From IMG/VR virus record IMGVR_UViG_3300023278_002686, positions 56,270-120,269 of that record: a stretch of DNA of 64,000 nt. The stretch is one strand, 5' to 3'. Shown piece by piece: positions 25,390 through 32,932 of the stretch. The notes beneath the pieces were generated by a model. That model saw only the letters and a list, made by a program, of their open reading frames with translations. It was not told the origin of the DNA and did no database searches. This stretch comes from a virus. Made by a program: the position numbers and the translations under genes. Position 1 is the first letter of the stretch. Each line of letters starts with the position of its first letter.

Positions 25390-25641
25390 ATGAAAATTTT
25401 AAAAGAAGTTGTTAATCAGATTGATGTAGATCTTAGTGATGATAATGCTAAGTTGTTTGTGAAATTATTAAGGAGTGCTGAAAAAAAATATAATCTAGAG
25501 ATTATAAAAATTAAAATGCATGGTCCTGGTGGTGGAAATCCAAATGTTTTTTTTAAAGGAAAAGAAAAAGATTTACGTGGATGGTTTGTAAATGAATATA
25601 TGGGTGATGATGATGAGTTTGACGAGTTTTTTAATAGATAA
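25390..25641 (+). CDS. small virion-region protein, MKILKE leader (83 aa)
   Basis: Leader MKILKEVVNQ, then an acidic body (IDVDLSDDNAKLFVKLLRSAEKKY) and HGPGGGNPNVFFKGKEK. Preceded by CCTTGGAGG, the same ribosome site as promoter-proximal genes. Unknown function. Confidence 0.5.
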   Translation: MKILKEVVNQIDVDLSDDNAKLFVKLLRSAEKKYNLEIIKIKMHGPGGGNPNVFFKGKEKDLRGWFVNEYMGDDDEFDEFFNR

Positions 25642-25738
25642 TTTATAAAAAATTGGAACTAAATACTGATAATAGAGCTGTTGCATTTAATAAATTTGTA
25701 ATAGCTCTATTAAAATATGAGCCGAAAGGAGTTAAATA
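25642..25738 (+). repeat. intergenic inverted repeat, possible gene remnant
   Basis: AATAGAGCT (25671-25679) and AGCTCTATT (25703-25711) form a perfect 9-bp stem with a 23-nt loop, without a T tract. The same bases read in one frame as LELNTDNRAVAFNKFVIALLKYEPKGVK, which looks protein-like, so this may be the end of a decayed gene whose 3' part survives. Confidence 0.35.
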
Positions 25739-26032
25739 ATGAAAATATTAAATTTTAATGAAAAAAGCATAAATGATTACACTTTTTATGAAATTTCGTT
25801 TGATGAAGATGACGATGACAGAGGAGAGCATGTTATGTATGTTATGGTTGACAAACAAAAAAATGGGTATATGATAGAAGCTGATTTAGATGGAGATTGG
25901 GATTCACCGTGGAGAGATGGAGATATTGAAGCATCCACATTTCGAAACTTTGAAAGAAGTCAAGGTGTGAATAAAATTCGTAAAAATGATATACCTAAAG
26001 ACATTTTAAAAGCGTTATTAGCGGAAGTATAA
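25739..26032 (+). CDS. small virion-region protein, MKILNFNE leader (97 aa)
   Basis: Leader MKILNFNEKS parallels 23557. Very acidic body (FDEDDDDRGEHVMYVMVDKQ, EADLDGDWDSPWRDGDIEAS) of likely beta structure. AAAGGAG ribosome site. Unknown function. Confidence 0.5.
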   Translation: MKILNFNEKSINDYTFYEISFDEDDDDRGEHVMYVMVDKQKNGYMIEADLDGDWDSPWRDGDIEASTFRNFERSQGVNKIRKNDIPKDILKALLAEV

Positions 26033-26081
26033 ATAATAGAATATATGAATGAAAATTTATACACTTTAAAGGAGTTAAATA

Positions 26082-26231
26082 ATGAAAATATTAGAAGATC
26101 TTAAAATCTATGACACATTTGAACTCTTTAAAAAACATCAACCTAAGAGTAAGAATAAGGAATATGGACCTTTTCAAGTAGAAGGTAAGATCTTTCAATA
26201 TGTATATCAAGTATATGACGCATTTAAATAA
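26082..26231 (+). CDS. small virion-region protein, MKILED leader (49 aa)
   Basis: Starts MKILEDLKIYD after AAGGAG (7-nt spacing) and ends YQVYDAFK. Basic middle (KKHQPKSKNKEYGPF). Shortest member of the leader class; the leader is about an eighth of its length, which supports the leader having a function of its own. Confidence 0.5.
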   Translation: MKILEDLKIYDTFELFKKHQPKSKNKEYGPFQVEGKIFQYVYQVYDAFK

Positions 26232-26246
26232 CTATATTAACAGATA
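26228..26246 (+). promoter_or_regulatory. TATA-like late-promoter motif
   Basis: ACTATATTAACAG right after the 26082 gene and 13 nt before AAGGAG of the 26259 gene; same word as at other virion genes. Confidence 0.35.
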
Positions 26247-26258
26247 AGGAGATATTAA

Positions 26259-26684
26259 GTGAAATTAAATTATAAGAAAAGTGAAAGTATATTATCTTCT
26301 TTTTTAAAGTCAAAAGGAAGTATAGATAGATTTTTAGAAACAATGATATCAGGTGATTTTAGTATTGATAATGTATATCCTCCTGATGTTGATCCTCCAG
26401 GAAGAAAACCTGAGGAAGATAAAGAGTTAGAACCTTCAAAGGAATTAGATGATTTTATTCCAGATCCTCAATATGAATCTATAGAAGATGAAGAAATTGT
26501 AGATAATGTATTATTAGAGAATAATGAAAATGCACGTAATATAATAGAACAAAAAAGTAAATTAGCAAGTCAATCTGGAACAATAACTACACATCATTCT
26601 TTTGAGAAAAATGAAGAAAAAGAAGAAATGGTAGATAATATAGAAGCTCCTAAAATGAATTCTAAATATTTACGTGGTATGTAA
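26259..26684 (+). CDS. acidic, low-complexity virion-region protein (141 aa)
   Basis: GTG start with AAGGAG upstream. N-terminal helix (LNYKKSESILSSFLKSKGSIDRFLETM) then Pro/Asp/Glu-rich disordered stretches (PPDVDPPGRKPEEDKELEPSK) and a C-terminal MNSKYLRGM. Resembles scaffolding or assembly factors in composition only. Confidence 0.4.
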   Translation: MKLNYKKSESILSSFLKSKGSIDRFLETMISGDFSIDNVYPPDVDPPGRKPEEDKELEPSKELDDFIPDPQYESIEDEEIVDNVLLENNENARNIIEQKSKLASQSGTITTHHSFEKNEEKEEMVDNIEAPKMNSKYLRGM

Positions 26685-26738
26685 CACTTTCTTAAGAAAA
26701 GAAAAGACAAACATCTAAACAAAAATTAAAAAAAAATA

Positions 26739-26767
26739 TTGATAAATCATTAAAATTCTAATATTAT
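26739..26767 (+). promoter_or_regulatory. host-like promoter TTGATA-N17-TATTAT
   Basis: TTGATA 26739-26744, 17 nt, TATTAT 26762-26767, followed by an AT-rich leader and AAGGAAAAG before the 26811 gene. Confidence 0.5.
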
Positions 26768-26810
26768 ATTAATATGTATATTTTATAAATATAAAAATAA
26801 GGAAAAGAGT

Positions 26811-27104
26811 ATGAGTATGAGTATTGGTACTGATTTATTATTAAGAATAGCTGAAGAAAAATTTAATAACTTAAAAGATAAAATTTCTCTTCTTTTTCAA
26901 AAACCAGAAGAAGCAGAAGAAGGGAACGTTTATATATGCTTTCGCAAAGGGCAAGATCCAGTAATTATGAGAACAGAAATAAATTATAATGTATTATGGT
27001 TTTGTGCAATAGTAGAGGACTATGAATTATTACCTGAAGATATAGAAGTTATAGTTGCTGTTGATGAACTATTGGAGTTAAGAGAATGCAAGATAAAAAT
27101 ATAG
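26811..27104 (+). CDS. hypothetical protein (97 aa)
   Basis: N-terminal amphipathic helix (LLLRIAEEKFNNLKDKISLLF), then strands (EEGNVYICFRKGQDPVIMR) and an acidic end (LPEDIEVIVAVDELLEL). First gene of an operon of small, mostly membrane proteins. Family unknown. Confidence 0.45.
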   Translation: MSMSIGTDLLLRIAEEKFNNLKDKISLLFQKPEEAEEGNVYICFRKGQDPVIMRTEINYNVLWFCAIVEDYELLPEDIEVIVAVDELLELRECKIKI

Positions 27105-27310
27105 AAAAGTTATGGAGAATTCCTGTATTAGCTATTAGTTTAGAATTTCTCCTAATGTTTTTTTTAGGAATTCTAAAAATTGATAAATTAAATCTTATAT
27201 CTGTTATAATCCTCACAATAAGTACTATACCTTTAGTATATTATTTTTATAATCTATTCAAACAAAAAATTAAGGAGATAGAAAAGAATGAACCAAATGG
27301 AATTAACTGA
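27086..27310 (+). CDS. small membrane protein, two spans (74 aa)
   Basis: Two hydrophobic helices (VLAISLEFLLMFFLGIL and LISVIILTISTIPLVYYFY) separated by a short loop, with a charged C-terminus. Overlaps both neighbours. Could be a holin-like protein; a neighbouring small membrane protein (27487) has the same layout. Confidence 0.5.
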   Translation: MQDKNIEKLWRIPVLAISLEFLLMFFLGILKIDKLNLISVIILTISTIPLVYYFYNLFKQKIKEIEKNEPNGIN

Positions 27311-27500
27311 TTTTAAAAATCTAACTAAAAAAGATTTAGAAGAAACTTATAATAAATATAGATCTAATGTATTAGATAAAGTTTCTTTAGAAAAAAGAAA
27401 ATATTGGACTAATAGAGTTGATCTAATTAAAAGTCTTGAAGGTAGATTACAAATGTTAGAAAAAATAGATAAGTATTGGACAAATCTTGAAAAAAACTAG
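27288..27500 (+). CDS. small coiled-coil protein (70 aa)
   Basis: Charged helix throughout (LTKKDLEETYNKYRSNVLDKVSLEKRKY...RLQMLEKIDKYW). Overlaps the membrane-protein genes on both sides. Possibly a cytoplasmic partner of the two. Confidence 0.45.
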   Translation: MNQMELTDFKNLTKKDLEETYNKYRSNVLDKVSLEKRKYWTNRVDLIKSLEGRLQMLEKIDKYWTNLEKN

Positions 27501-27687
27501 AGCTATAGTTAAGTCTATACTAATAATGATATTAGTATTTTTAATCGTTGGAGTTATTTATGGATATGCTTATTTATTAACTAAAATAAATAGTTTAGTA
27601 ATATCTTTATTGGCTATTTCAATTCCTTCTTTTATAGGAGGAGTTATAATTTTCTATTATATGTTTAAAAGGTTTGAGGAGAATTAA
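27487..27687 (+). CDS. small membrane protein, two spans (66 aa)
   Basis: Two hydrophobic helices (ILIMILVFLIVGVIYGYAYLL and VISLLAISIPSFIGGVIIFYYMF) in 66 residues with short charged ends, a typical class II holin layout. No peptidoglycan hydrolase is adjacent, so holin is only one possibility. Confidence 0.5.
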   Translation: MKKTRAIVKSILIMILVFLIVGVIYGYAYLLTKINSLVISLLAISIPSFIGGVIIFYYMFKRFEEN

Positions 27688-27688
27688 A

Positions 27689-28213
27689 ATGAAGAAATTT
27701 TTATTATTATTTATTACAATTTTTATGTGTTTATCTTGTGAGTGTATTAAAGATATTCATACAAAAACTTTTCCATTAAAAAGTTTACAACAAAATCAAA
27801 TTGTTAAACATCATAAAGGTAGTCCAGCAAAAGGCTGGTTTGTTTTAGGAATTGGAAGTTATTCTGGAGGAGTAGAAAATTATTCAGAATATTTTAATGT
27901 GTATCAAGGTTTTGCGAAAACAGGTTTAGGATATAAAAAAATATATTTTCCTGAAAGATGCACTGAAATAATTGAAGGTGCCGAAGAAAATAAAATTATA
28001 GTGGTTTTAAAATTAACCAAACAATTAGATGTTTATTTGGGATCTTATTCTATTAGTAAATTTCTATATTTTTTAAAAAATAATGATTTTTTATTTTTAT
28101 GCGAAGGTTATAATGAATTACTAAAAAATGATGAGTCAAAATATACGGATTTAAAAATTTATGTATACATAAAAGATAATTTAATAATAGAGGAGTTTAA
28201 GGAGTTATATTAA
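27689..28213 (+). CDS. secreted or lipoprotein-like protein (about 174 aa)
   Basis: Start set at ATG 27689 by GGAG upstream. Signal peptide MKKFLLLFITIFMCLSC with Cys at the cleavage region (C-L-S-C), then a mixed beta domain (GWFVLGIGSYSGGVENYSEYF). The lipobox is imperfect. It would act in the periplasm or outer membrane; perhaps a superinfection or lysis factor. Confidence 0.5.
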   Translation: MKKFLLLFITIFMCLSCECIKDIHTKTFPLKSLQQNQIVKHHKGSPAKGWFVLGIGSYSGGVENYSEYFNVYQGFAKTGLGYKKIYFPERCTEIIEGAEENKIIVVLKLTKQLDVYLGSYSISKFLYFLKNNDFLFLCEGYNELLKNDESKYTDLKIYVYIKDNLIIEEFKELY

Positions 28214-28263
28214 TGAGAAAAAAAGCTTTATGTAAAAAATTAAAAAAAGAGAGGATTAATTAA
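28213..28263 (+). CDS. possible 16-aa basic mini-ORF
   Basis: TAATG overlap with the previous gene; encodes MRKKALCKKLKKERIN and ends directly before the ATG at 28264. It may serve as a translational bridge. Little else supports it. Confidence 0.25.
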   Translation: MRKKALCKKLKKERIN

Positions 28264-28857
28264 ATGAGTGATGCATTTCAAGAGTATGAAAAATTAGAAT
28301 TAGAAGATGAGAATTTAAATGGGTATAAGAATTTCATTTTAAATGTTATTAAGAAATATAAGAAGTATGTAAAAATGACTTCTAATGATATGCAGATAAC
28401 GCCTGCTGATATCAATACTGCATTGGCATATTATCCATCAACTTATCTTAGTTTGATTGGAGAGTATAACATTAAGAAACTTAAGCATTTTGAAATTAAA
28501 AGAAAGTTTCAAGCTTGGTATGATTCAAAATTTGTTGAAATAAAAACTAAGATGATTGAAGAAGCTGAAAAAAAGCAAGGTGATAAAAAGAGTAGTATAA
28601 AACTTGCTGTAAAAGAGTATGAGACTGAATTAAGAAATTCATATAAAGAAGAATATAATAATTGGACTACTAAAGTTACGTTAGCTGAGTATGAAGAAAG
28701 AATGATTCTTAGAATATTAGATTTATTTAAAGGATTTGATACTATTTTAAGTACTATGGGATCTAATTCTAGACAAGAAATGAGAACATTATCACTTCAA
28801 AATAGAATGAATACTATAAATAATCCAACTAATCCAATAACAAGAACACCTGTTTAA
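28264..28857 (+). CDS. helical hypothetical protein, possibly UvsY-like (197 aa)
   Basis: Highly helical and charged. The segment ADINTALAYYPSTYLSLIGEYNIKKLKHFEIKRKFQAWYDSKF recalls the helix-turn-helix core of T4 UvsY recombination mediators (LKLLxL...K-x-E-x-x-x-x-K), followed by repeated E/K helices and an Asn/Pro-rich tail. The link is weak, based on pattern and length (UvsY is 137 aa). An alternative is a scaffold-type virion protein. Confidence 0.35.
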   Translation: MSDAFQEYEKLELEDENLNGYKNFILNVIKKYKKYVKMTSNDMQITPADINTALAYYPSTYLSLIGEYNIKKLKHFEIKRKFQAWYDSKFVEIKTKMIEEAEKKQGDKKSSIKLAVKEYETELRNSYKEEYNNWTTKVTLAEYEERMILRILDLFKGFDTILSTMGSNSRQEMRTLSLQNRMNTINNPTNPITRTPV

Positions 28858-28874
28858 AAGTTCTCTGTTTATAC

Positions 28875-28910
28875 GAATTCCTATGACTATATAATTAGTT
28901 ATGGGAATTC
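28875..28910 (+). promoter_or_regulatory. start-codon-hiding hairpin with TATA motif in the loop
   Basis: A 14-bp stem (28875-28888 with 28897-28910, two G-U pairs, no mismatch) starting and ending GAATTC...GAATTC encloses loop ATATAATT. The ATG of the next gene (28901) lies in the 3' arm. ACTATATAATTA crosses from stem into loop. Read-through mRNA would hide the start, while transcription begun at the TATA motif would free it. T4 genes such as e and soc use the same logic. Confidence 0.55.
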
Positions 28911-29413
28911 AACAAAAATTAGATAAAGCATTAACCCCCGCAAAAAGAAAACTTTTTGATAATACCATAAATGTTTTAGGTTTAGAAGTAGATGGAGTTA
29001 GAATACGAGTTGAAGAAGATATGTATTCTAATGAAGATGAACCTACTATTTTAAGAACTGATACAATTTCTTGTATCATAAATTATCCACCAGAATTACC
29101 ATTATTTAGATCACGAAGTGATAATAATGAATTACCTCCCGATAAAGTTGTAGATAATGGATCTTCAACAGGAGTATTTTTCTTTGAAATTCTTCCTATA
29201 GAGATATGGACTAAATGGAGTGATAATGTAGAAAGTGGAGATTTTATTATACATAAAATAGAAGATGAGCAAGGAAATGATTTAAAAATTATTCTTAAAG
29301 TTTCAGAAGTTTTAGGATCGTTTAGATCATCATTGATTTGGAAAAAACTTCATTGTGCTTTATATAATGGCAAGTATGAATCAATGTTAAGTAATATAAT
29401 AGACAATGTATAG
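28901..29413 (+). CDS. putative virion connector protein (170 aa)
   Basis: N-terminal helix (GIQQKLDKALTPAKRKLFDNTINVL) then beta-rich body (GVRIRVEEDMYSNEDEPTILRTDTISCIINYPPELPLF). No ribosome site; the start is controlled by the hairpin described separately. Size and position fit a head-tail adaptor, but no motif proves it. Confidence 0.45.
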   Translation: MGIQQKLDKALTPAKRKLFDNTINVLGLEVDGVRIRVEEDMYSNEDEPTILRTDTISCIINYPPELPLFRSRSDNNELPPDKVVDNGSSTGVFFFEILPIEIWTKWSDNVESGDFIIHKIEDEQGNDLKIILKVSEVLGSFRSSLIWKKLHCALYNGKYESMLSNIIDNV

Positions 29414-29430
29414 TAATGTAATGTATTCTT

Positions 29431-29462
29431 TACTATATAAATATATAAGATTTTAAAGGAGA
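29431..29462 (+). promoter_or_regulatory. TATA motif with ribosome-site-pairing upstream arm
   Basis: TCTTTACTATATAAATATATAAG precedes TTTTAAAGGAG. TCTTTA can pair with TAAAGG of the ribosome site, leaving the ACTATATAAAT motif in the loop. Same layout as at 28875 and 36114, but a shorter stem. Confidence 0.35.
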
Positions 29463-29470
29463 TAGCTGAT

Positions 29471-30331
29471 ATGGCTAAAATTAAAAAGAAAACCTCTTTA
29501 AAAGAATCAATTAAAGGTAAAAAAGCAGGTTATATAAGAATAAGATTTACTCATTTAATTAATGAAAATGTTTTACTTCAAAAAGGTGATTATATAGCAG
29601 TTTACGAAAATATTAGTAATTTTGATTCAAAAGTAAAAGGTAAAAGAATAGGTCACGCTAAAATTATAAAAGACGTTTTAATTAATGAAACTGTTAAATT
29701 AGAAAAGAATGATATAATTACTATTTATAGTGAAAATATGGTTACGGATGAACCTCCAAAAAGTGCTGAACTAACTGGAGACGGTTCTGATGATGTTGAT
29801 GTAGATTCTTATGTATCTACTGAATACGATGAAGGTATGACTACAGAAGCTCCTCCTGCAAGTGCAGAAGTAACTGGAGATGGATCTGATGATGTTGACG
29901 CTGGAGATCCATTAGGTGCGGGTGAAGTAGATCCACATCAAGGTCAACAAAATAAACAAATTGATATTGCTGAAGAAGATGAATCAGAAAACGAAGATGA
30001 AGAAATTACTGAAGAAGATGAAGAAGATGAAGAAATTATTGCTGAAGGTGAATTCGAATTCGATATGGAAGAAACAGACGATGAAGAAGAAATAACTGAT
30101 GTTCCTTTTGATGGTGGAGTTGATGCGACTTTAGATGATACTATGACTGATGAAGCTGGAATGGGACCTGAAGATGGCGGTGAAATGGATTATATCGAAG
30201 GTGAAGATATATACGATGAAGAACCTATTGTTGATAATGATATAAAATATGATACTGAAGATGAAGATGAAGAATATATTGAAACTCTTGAAAAGAAAAT
30301 TAAAGAAATGAGAGAAAAAAGAAAAAAATAA
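29471..30331 (+). CDS. acidic repeat-containing virion-region protein (286 aa)
   Basis: Residues 1-95 are a basic beta domain with two similar segments (IRIRFTHLINENVLLQKGDYI and AKIIKDVLINETVKLEKNDII). Then comes a 20-residue duplicated unit (EPPKSAELTGDGSDDVD / APPASAEVTGDGSDDVD), and after that a long Asp/Glu run to a coiled-coil C-terminus. It resembles a DNA-mimic or scaffold-like tail. Strong AAAGGAG ribosome site; followed by an intrinsic terminator, suggesting high expression. Confidence 0.5.
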   Translation: MAKIKKKTSLKESIKGKKAGYIRIRFTHLINENVLLQKGDYIAVYENISNFDSKVKGKRIGHAKIIKDVLINETVKLEKNDIITIYSENMVTDEPPKSAELTGDGSDDVDVDSYVSTEYDEGMTTEAPPASAEVTGDGSDDVDAGDPLGAGEVDPHQGQQNKQIDIAEEDESENEDEEITEEDEEDEEIIAEGEFEFDMEETDDEEEITDVPFDGGVDATLDDTMTDEAGMGPEDGGEMDYIEGEDIYDEEPIVDNDIKYDTEDEDEEYIETLEKKIKEMREKRKK

Positions 30332-30354
30332 AAAGTTAATTTTAAAAAGATAGA

Positions 30355-30384
30355 GGATAAGTAAATAATACTTATCCTTTTTTT
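30355..30384 (+). terminator. intrinsic terminator after the acidic protein gene
   Basis: GGATAAGTA (30355-30363), loop AATAA, TACTTATCC (30369-30377), then seven T. The next gene starts 15 nt later at a TATA motif. Confidence 0.8.
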
Positions 30385-30385
30385 A

Positions 30386-30401
30386 TGACTATATAATTAT
30401 G
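30386..30401 (+). promoter_or_regulatory. GACTATATAATTATG initiation/late-promoter motif
   Basis: Lies between the terminator T tract and the ATG at 30399; no ribosome site is present. Since transcription from upstream should end at 30384, this motif is the only visible source of a message for the 30399 gene. Confidence 0.5.
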
Positions 30402-31361
30402 AAAACAGGTATTACTCTTAAGAAAAAGTTAGGTCTAAATAATATAGCTGTTGTAAAAGTTTCTAGGATTCTTGATTTACCTACTCCATCATATTTAATA
30501 TGGTATGATTCACATAGACCAACTCGACCTATTACAACTCGTACAGTAAAAAAATACCCTGGAGTTGGTCAAGTTTATAGAGGAATAAAAGGATTTAAAG
30601 AACCTGTTAGATTCACACCTCCTATGTTAATAGAAGATTTTACTGGAAATCTTAGTACTGGTCTTTATTTTGCAATAGATCTTTCAGGAAGATTTTTAGT
30701 AGACACTAAAATATTAGAAAATAAACAAAAACTAAATTATTCAATAATAGTTGAATTTCTTCAATTAGCAGATTTAATGAAATCACAAGGTATGAGTGAT
30801 TTTACAAGACCTTATAGAAGTGAAAGAAATAGAGTAACTGGAATAGAATCAAATGTTGCTAAATTAGTTGATTTAGAATTAAATCAAGAAGATAACTCTA
30901 TCACATTTAAATGGTTAACAGAACCTACTGATAAGTATGGTCCTGAAGCTCAATTTAAACAAGTAGATCCATCTACACTAGCTATGGGATCTAATTCGTC
31001 TAAGACATATGATATGGATATTAAAATATTAAACTTTTTTGATTGGTTAGATACATATTCTAATAAAACAGAAATAACTCGTAAAGATATGAAAGATATA
31101 TTTGATGTATCTTATGTTCAAGTATGGAGTAATGATCCTTCTTTTCAATATCAAGGAATTAATTACTGGTTAACTCAAGTAGACGCAAGTATTCATCCAA
31201 CTAATATAGCACCTAAACAATGGAATAATCCTGGATTACATGGAGATGGAAATGCATTTCTATCTAAACATTTAGGTGGGTTAATAAACGGAATTAAATT
31301 CTGGTATCAACCTATGGCTTCAAAGTTAACAAAAAGATTAAAGGATGAAGGAATTTTATGA
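30399..31361 (+). CDS. putative virion protein (320 aa)
   Basis: Segments such as YDSHRPTRPITTRTVKKYPG, DLSGRFLVDTKILENKQKLNYSIIVEFLQLADLM and a C-terminal WNNPGLHGDGNAFLSKHLGGLINGIKF suggest a mixed fold. Preceded by a terminator and the ACTATATAATT motif with no ribosome site. Overlaps the Nudix gene by 4 nt. Not recognised; placement supports a virion role. Confidence 0.45.
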   Translation: MKTGITLKKKLGLNNIAVVKVSRILDLPTPSYLIWYDSHRPTRPITTRTVKKYPGVGQVYRGIKGFKEPVRFTPPMLIEDFTGNLSTGLYFAIDLSGRFLVDTKILENKQKLNYSIIVEFLQLADLMKSQGMSDFTRPYRSERNRVTGIESNVAKLVDLELNQEDNSITFKWLTEPTDKYGPEAQFKQVDPSTLAMGSNSSKTYDMDIKILNFFDWLDTYSNKTEITRKDMKDIFDVSYVQVWSNDPSFQYQGINYWLTQVDASIHPTNIAPKQWNNPGLHGDGNAFLSKHLGGLINGIKFWYQPMASKLTKRLKDEGIL

Positions 31362-31897
31362 GAATACTAGATGATCTTGATTTAAAGATTTTAAAAAAAG
31401 GTGAATATGTAGATTTTGCTACTCCTGTAGATATACCTTATGAATTAATTCATGCTACAGATGATACTATTATATGTATTCCTATTATAGGAGATAAAAT
31501 AGGAATTAGATATGAATTTTGTCCTCCTTATATGGTAAAAGATCAAGTTAGAAATTATTATACATTAATTACAGGTGGAATTAATTCAGATGAAAAATCT
31601 ATTGAAGGTTTAAAGCGAGAAGTAAAGGAAGAAGCTGGAGTAATTATTAAAGATTATGACATTCTTTTTCAAAAATTAAATATACCTATTTGGAAGTCTA
31701 CAGATAATAGAATGTATTTTTATATAATTCGAATTAATGATTATGAAAAAATAATACCTCCTGGAGATGGTACGAAAAATGAACAAAAGAGTGTAACAAA
31801 ATGGATTACATTAGATGAATATAAAAAATTATTAAATTTAGACAATGTAGATTACTTATTTTCCATAAGTTATTATCTTTTAAAGGGAGTTATTTAA
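31358..31897 (+). CDS. Nudix hydrolase with MRILDD leader
   Basis: 179 aa. Complete Nudix box in GGINSDEKSIEGLKREVKEEAGVI (G-x5-E-x7-R-E-V-x-E-E-x-G-V). It hydrolyses a nucleoside diphosphate linked to another moiety; NAD, Ap4A, RNA caps or mutagenic dNTPs are family options. The N-terminus MRILDD matches the small-protein leader class, so it may also be packaged. Coupled to neighbours by 4-nt and 1-nt overlaps. Confidence 0.8.
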   Translation: MRILDDLDLKILKKGEYVDFATPVDIPYELIHATDDTIICIPIIGDKIGIRYEFCPPYMVKDQVRNYYTLITGGINSDEKSIEGLKREVKEEAGVIIKDYDILFQKLNIPIWKSTDNRMYFYIIRINDYEKIIPPGDGTKNEQKSVTKWITLDEYKKLLNLDNVDYLFSISYYLLKGVI

Positions 31898-32145
31898 TGA
31901 GAATAATTTATTTACTAGAACAGGATGAAAAGACTTTACTTTTATTAAGTATAGACGAATTAGATTTAAAGAAAGATTATTATCAAGACCTTATTCGTAT
32001 ATTAGAACGAAAAGTTGATATTACTCAATCGTTAGATAAAGATGTTACATCTATTCTTGATAAAATTGAATCTTTAGAAGATTCTGTTCGAGATATAAAT
32101 CGACAAATAAGTGATAAACGTAGAAAAGTATCTGAGATAGAATAG
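31897..32145 (+). CDS. coiled-coil protein, MRIIYLLEQ leader (82 aa)
   Basis: Leader MRIIYLLEQ contains L-L-E. Heptad pattern over residues 15-80 (LSIDELDLKKDYYQDLIRILERKVD...KIESLEDSVRDINRQISDK). Stop/start overlap with the Nudix gene. Function unknown. Confidence 0.45.
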   Translation: MRIIYLLEQDEKTLLLLSIDELDLKKDYYQDLIRILERKVDITQSLDKDVTSILDKIESLEDSVRDINRQISDKRRKVSEIE

Positions 32146-32173
32146 TTTCTACTATATTATTAGAGGTATTATT

Positions 32174-32458
32174 GTGTGGAATAAAATTAAAAATTTCTTT
32201 AAAAAATCACGAATGTTTATTGTATTTGTAATAGGACTTATATTTTCTATTATAGCTTTATTACTTAATAGTAAAAACAATCAAACTGTTGGAGATCTTA
32301 TTAAAGATAAGAAAAATAAATTAGATAAGAAAAAAGAAAATCTTAATAAAAAAATAGATATTGACATAGAAGAAGGTAAAAAGACTGTTGCAGATATTTT
32401 AAAAAGACAAAAAGAACGAGATAAAATTTTAAATGAATATCTTAAGAAGGATAAATAA
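32174..32458 (+). CDS. single-span membrane protein with coiled coil (94 aa)
   Basis: GTG start with GAGG upstream. Residues 12-33 (MFIVFVIGLIFSIIALLL) span the membrane; the rest is Lys/Asp/Glu-rich helix (DKKNKLDKKKENLNKKIDIDI...LKRQKERDKIL). This inner-membrane plus coiled-coil layout matches i-spanins (Rz-like). The next gene encodes an exported protein, as a partner would. Spanin function remains a guess. Confidence 0.5.
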   Translation: MWNKIKNFFKKSRMFIVFVIGLIFSIIALLLNSKNNQTVGDLIKDKKNKLDKKKENLNKKIDIDIEEGKKTVADILKRQKERDKILNEYLKKDK

Positions 32459-32932
32459 ATGAAAAAATTAATATGGATAGTATTATTATTAGGATTTTTA
32501 ATAGGTACAACTCCTTGTTATTCTAAAGAAGCCATAATAGAAACAAAAGATGGAAAAGTAACTGTATATATTCCAGAAACAAAGGCAGCATTAGAAGAAG
32601 CTATGCTACAATTATTAGCTGTTTGTTATGATCAGAGAATAGATATAGATGCTTTAGTAAATCTTCAAAATATATTTCAAGCAGATATTTTAGAACTTAG
32701 ACTACTTCATGCACAATATGAAAATTTATTATTATCAATTAAAAATGTAGAGGTATATAAACCTAAGTTTATTAGACAAGTTGTAATGATTGGATCTAAT
32801 ATAACTTTTGAAGATCCTTTTATATACGATATATCTTTAGGTTATGGAATTTTATTACTAGATAGATTACAGATTATAGCAAATATAGAAATACCTTTTG
32901 AATTAGGATTAAAAATAGGAATAATATTTTAA
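32459..32932 (+). CDS. exported protein with beta-barrel-like C-terminus (157 aa)
   Basis: Signal peptide MKKLIWIVLLLGFLIGTTPCYSKE; then helical ALEEAMLQLLAVCYDQRIDIDALVNLQNIF and a C-terminal set of alternating strands (DISLGYGILLLDRLQIIANIEI) ending in IIF, with a terminal Phe as in outer-membrane proteins. Partner of the 32174 product (1-nt spacing). Suggests a diderm host. Confidence 0.5.
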   Translation: MKKLIWIVLLLGFLIGTTPCYSKEAIIETKDGKVTVYIPETKAALEEAMLQLLAVCYDQRIDIDALVNLQNIFQADILELRLLHAQYENLLLSIKNVEVYKPKFIRQVVMIGSNITFEDPFIYDISLGYGILLLDRLQIIANIEIPFELGLKIGIIF

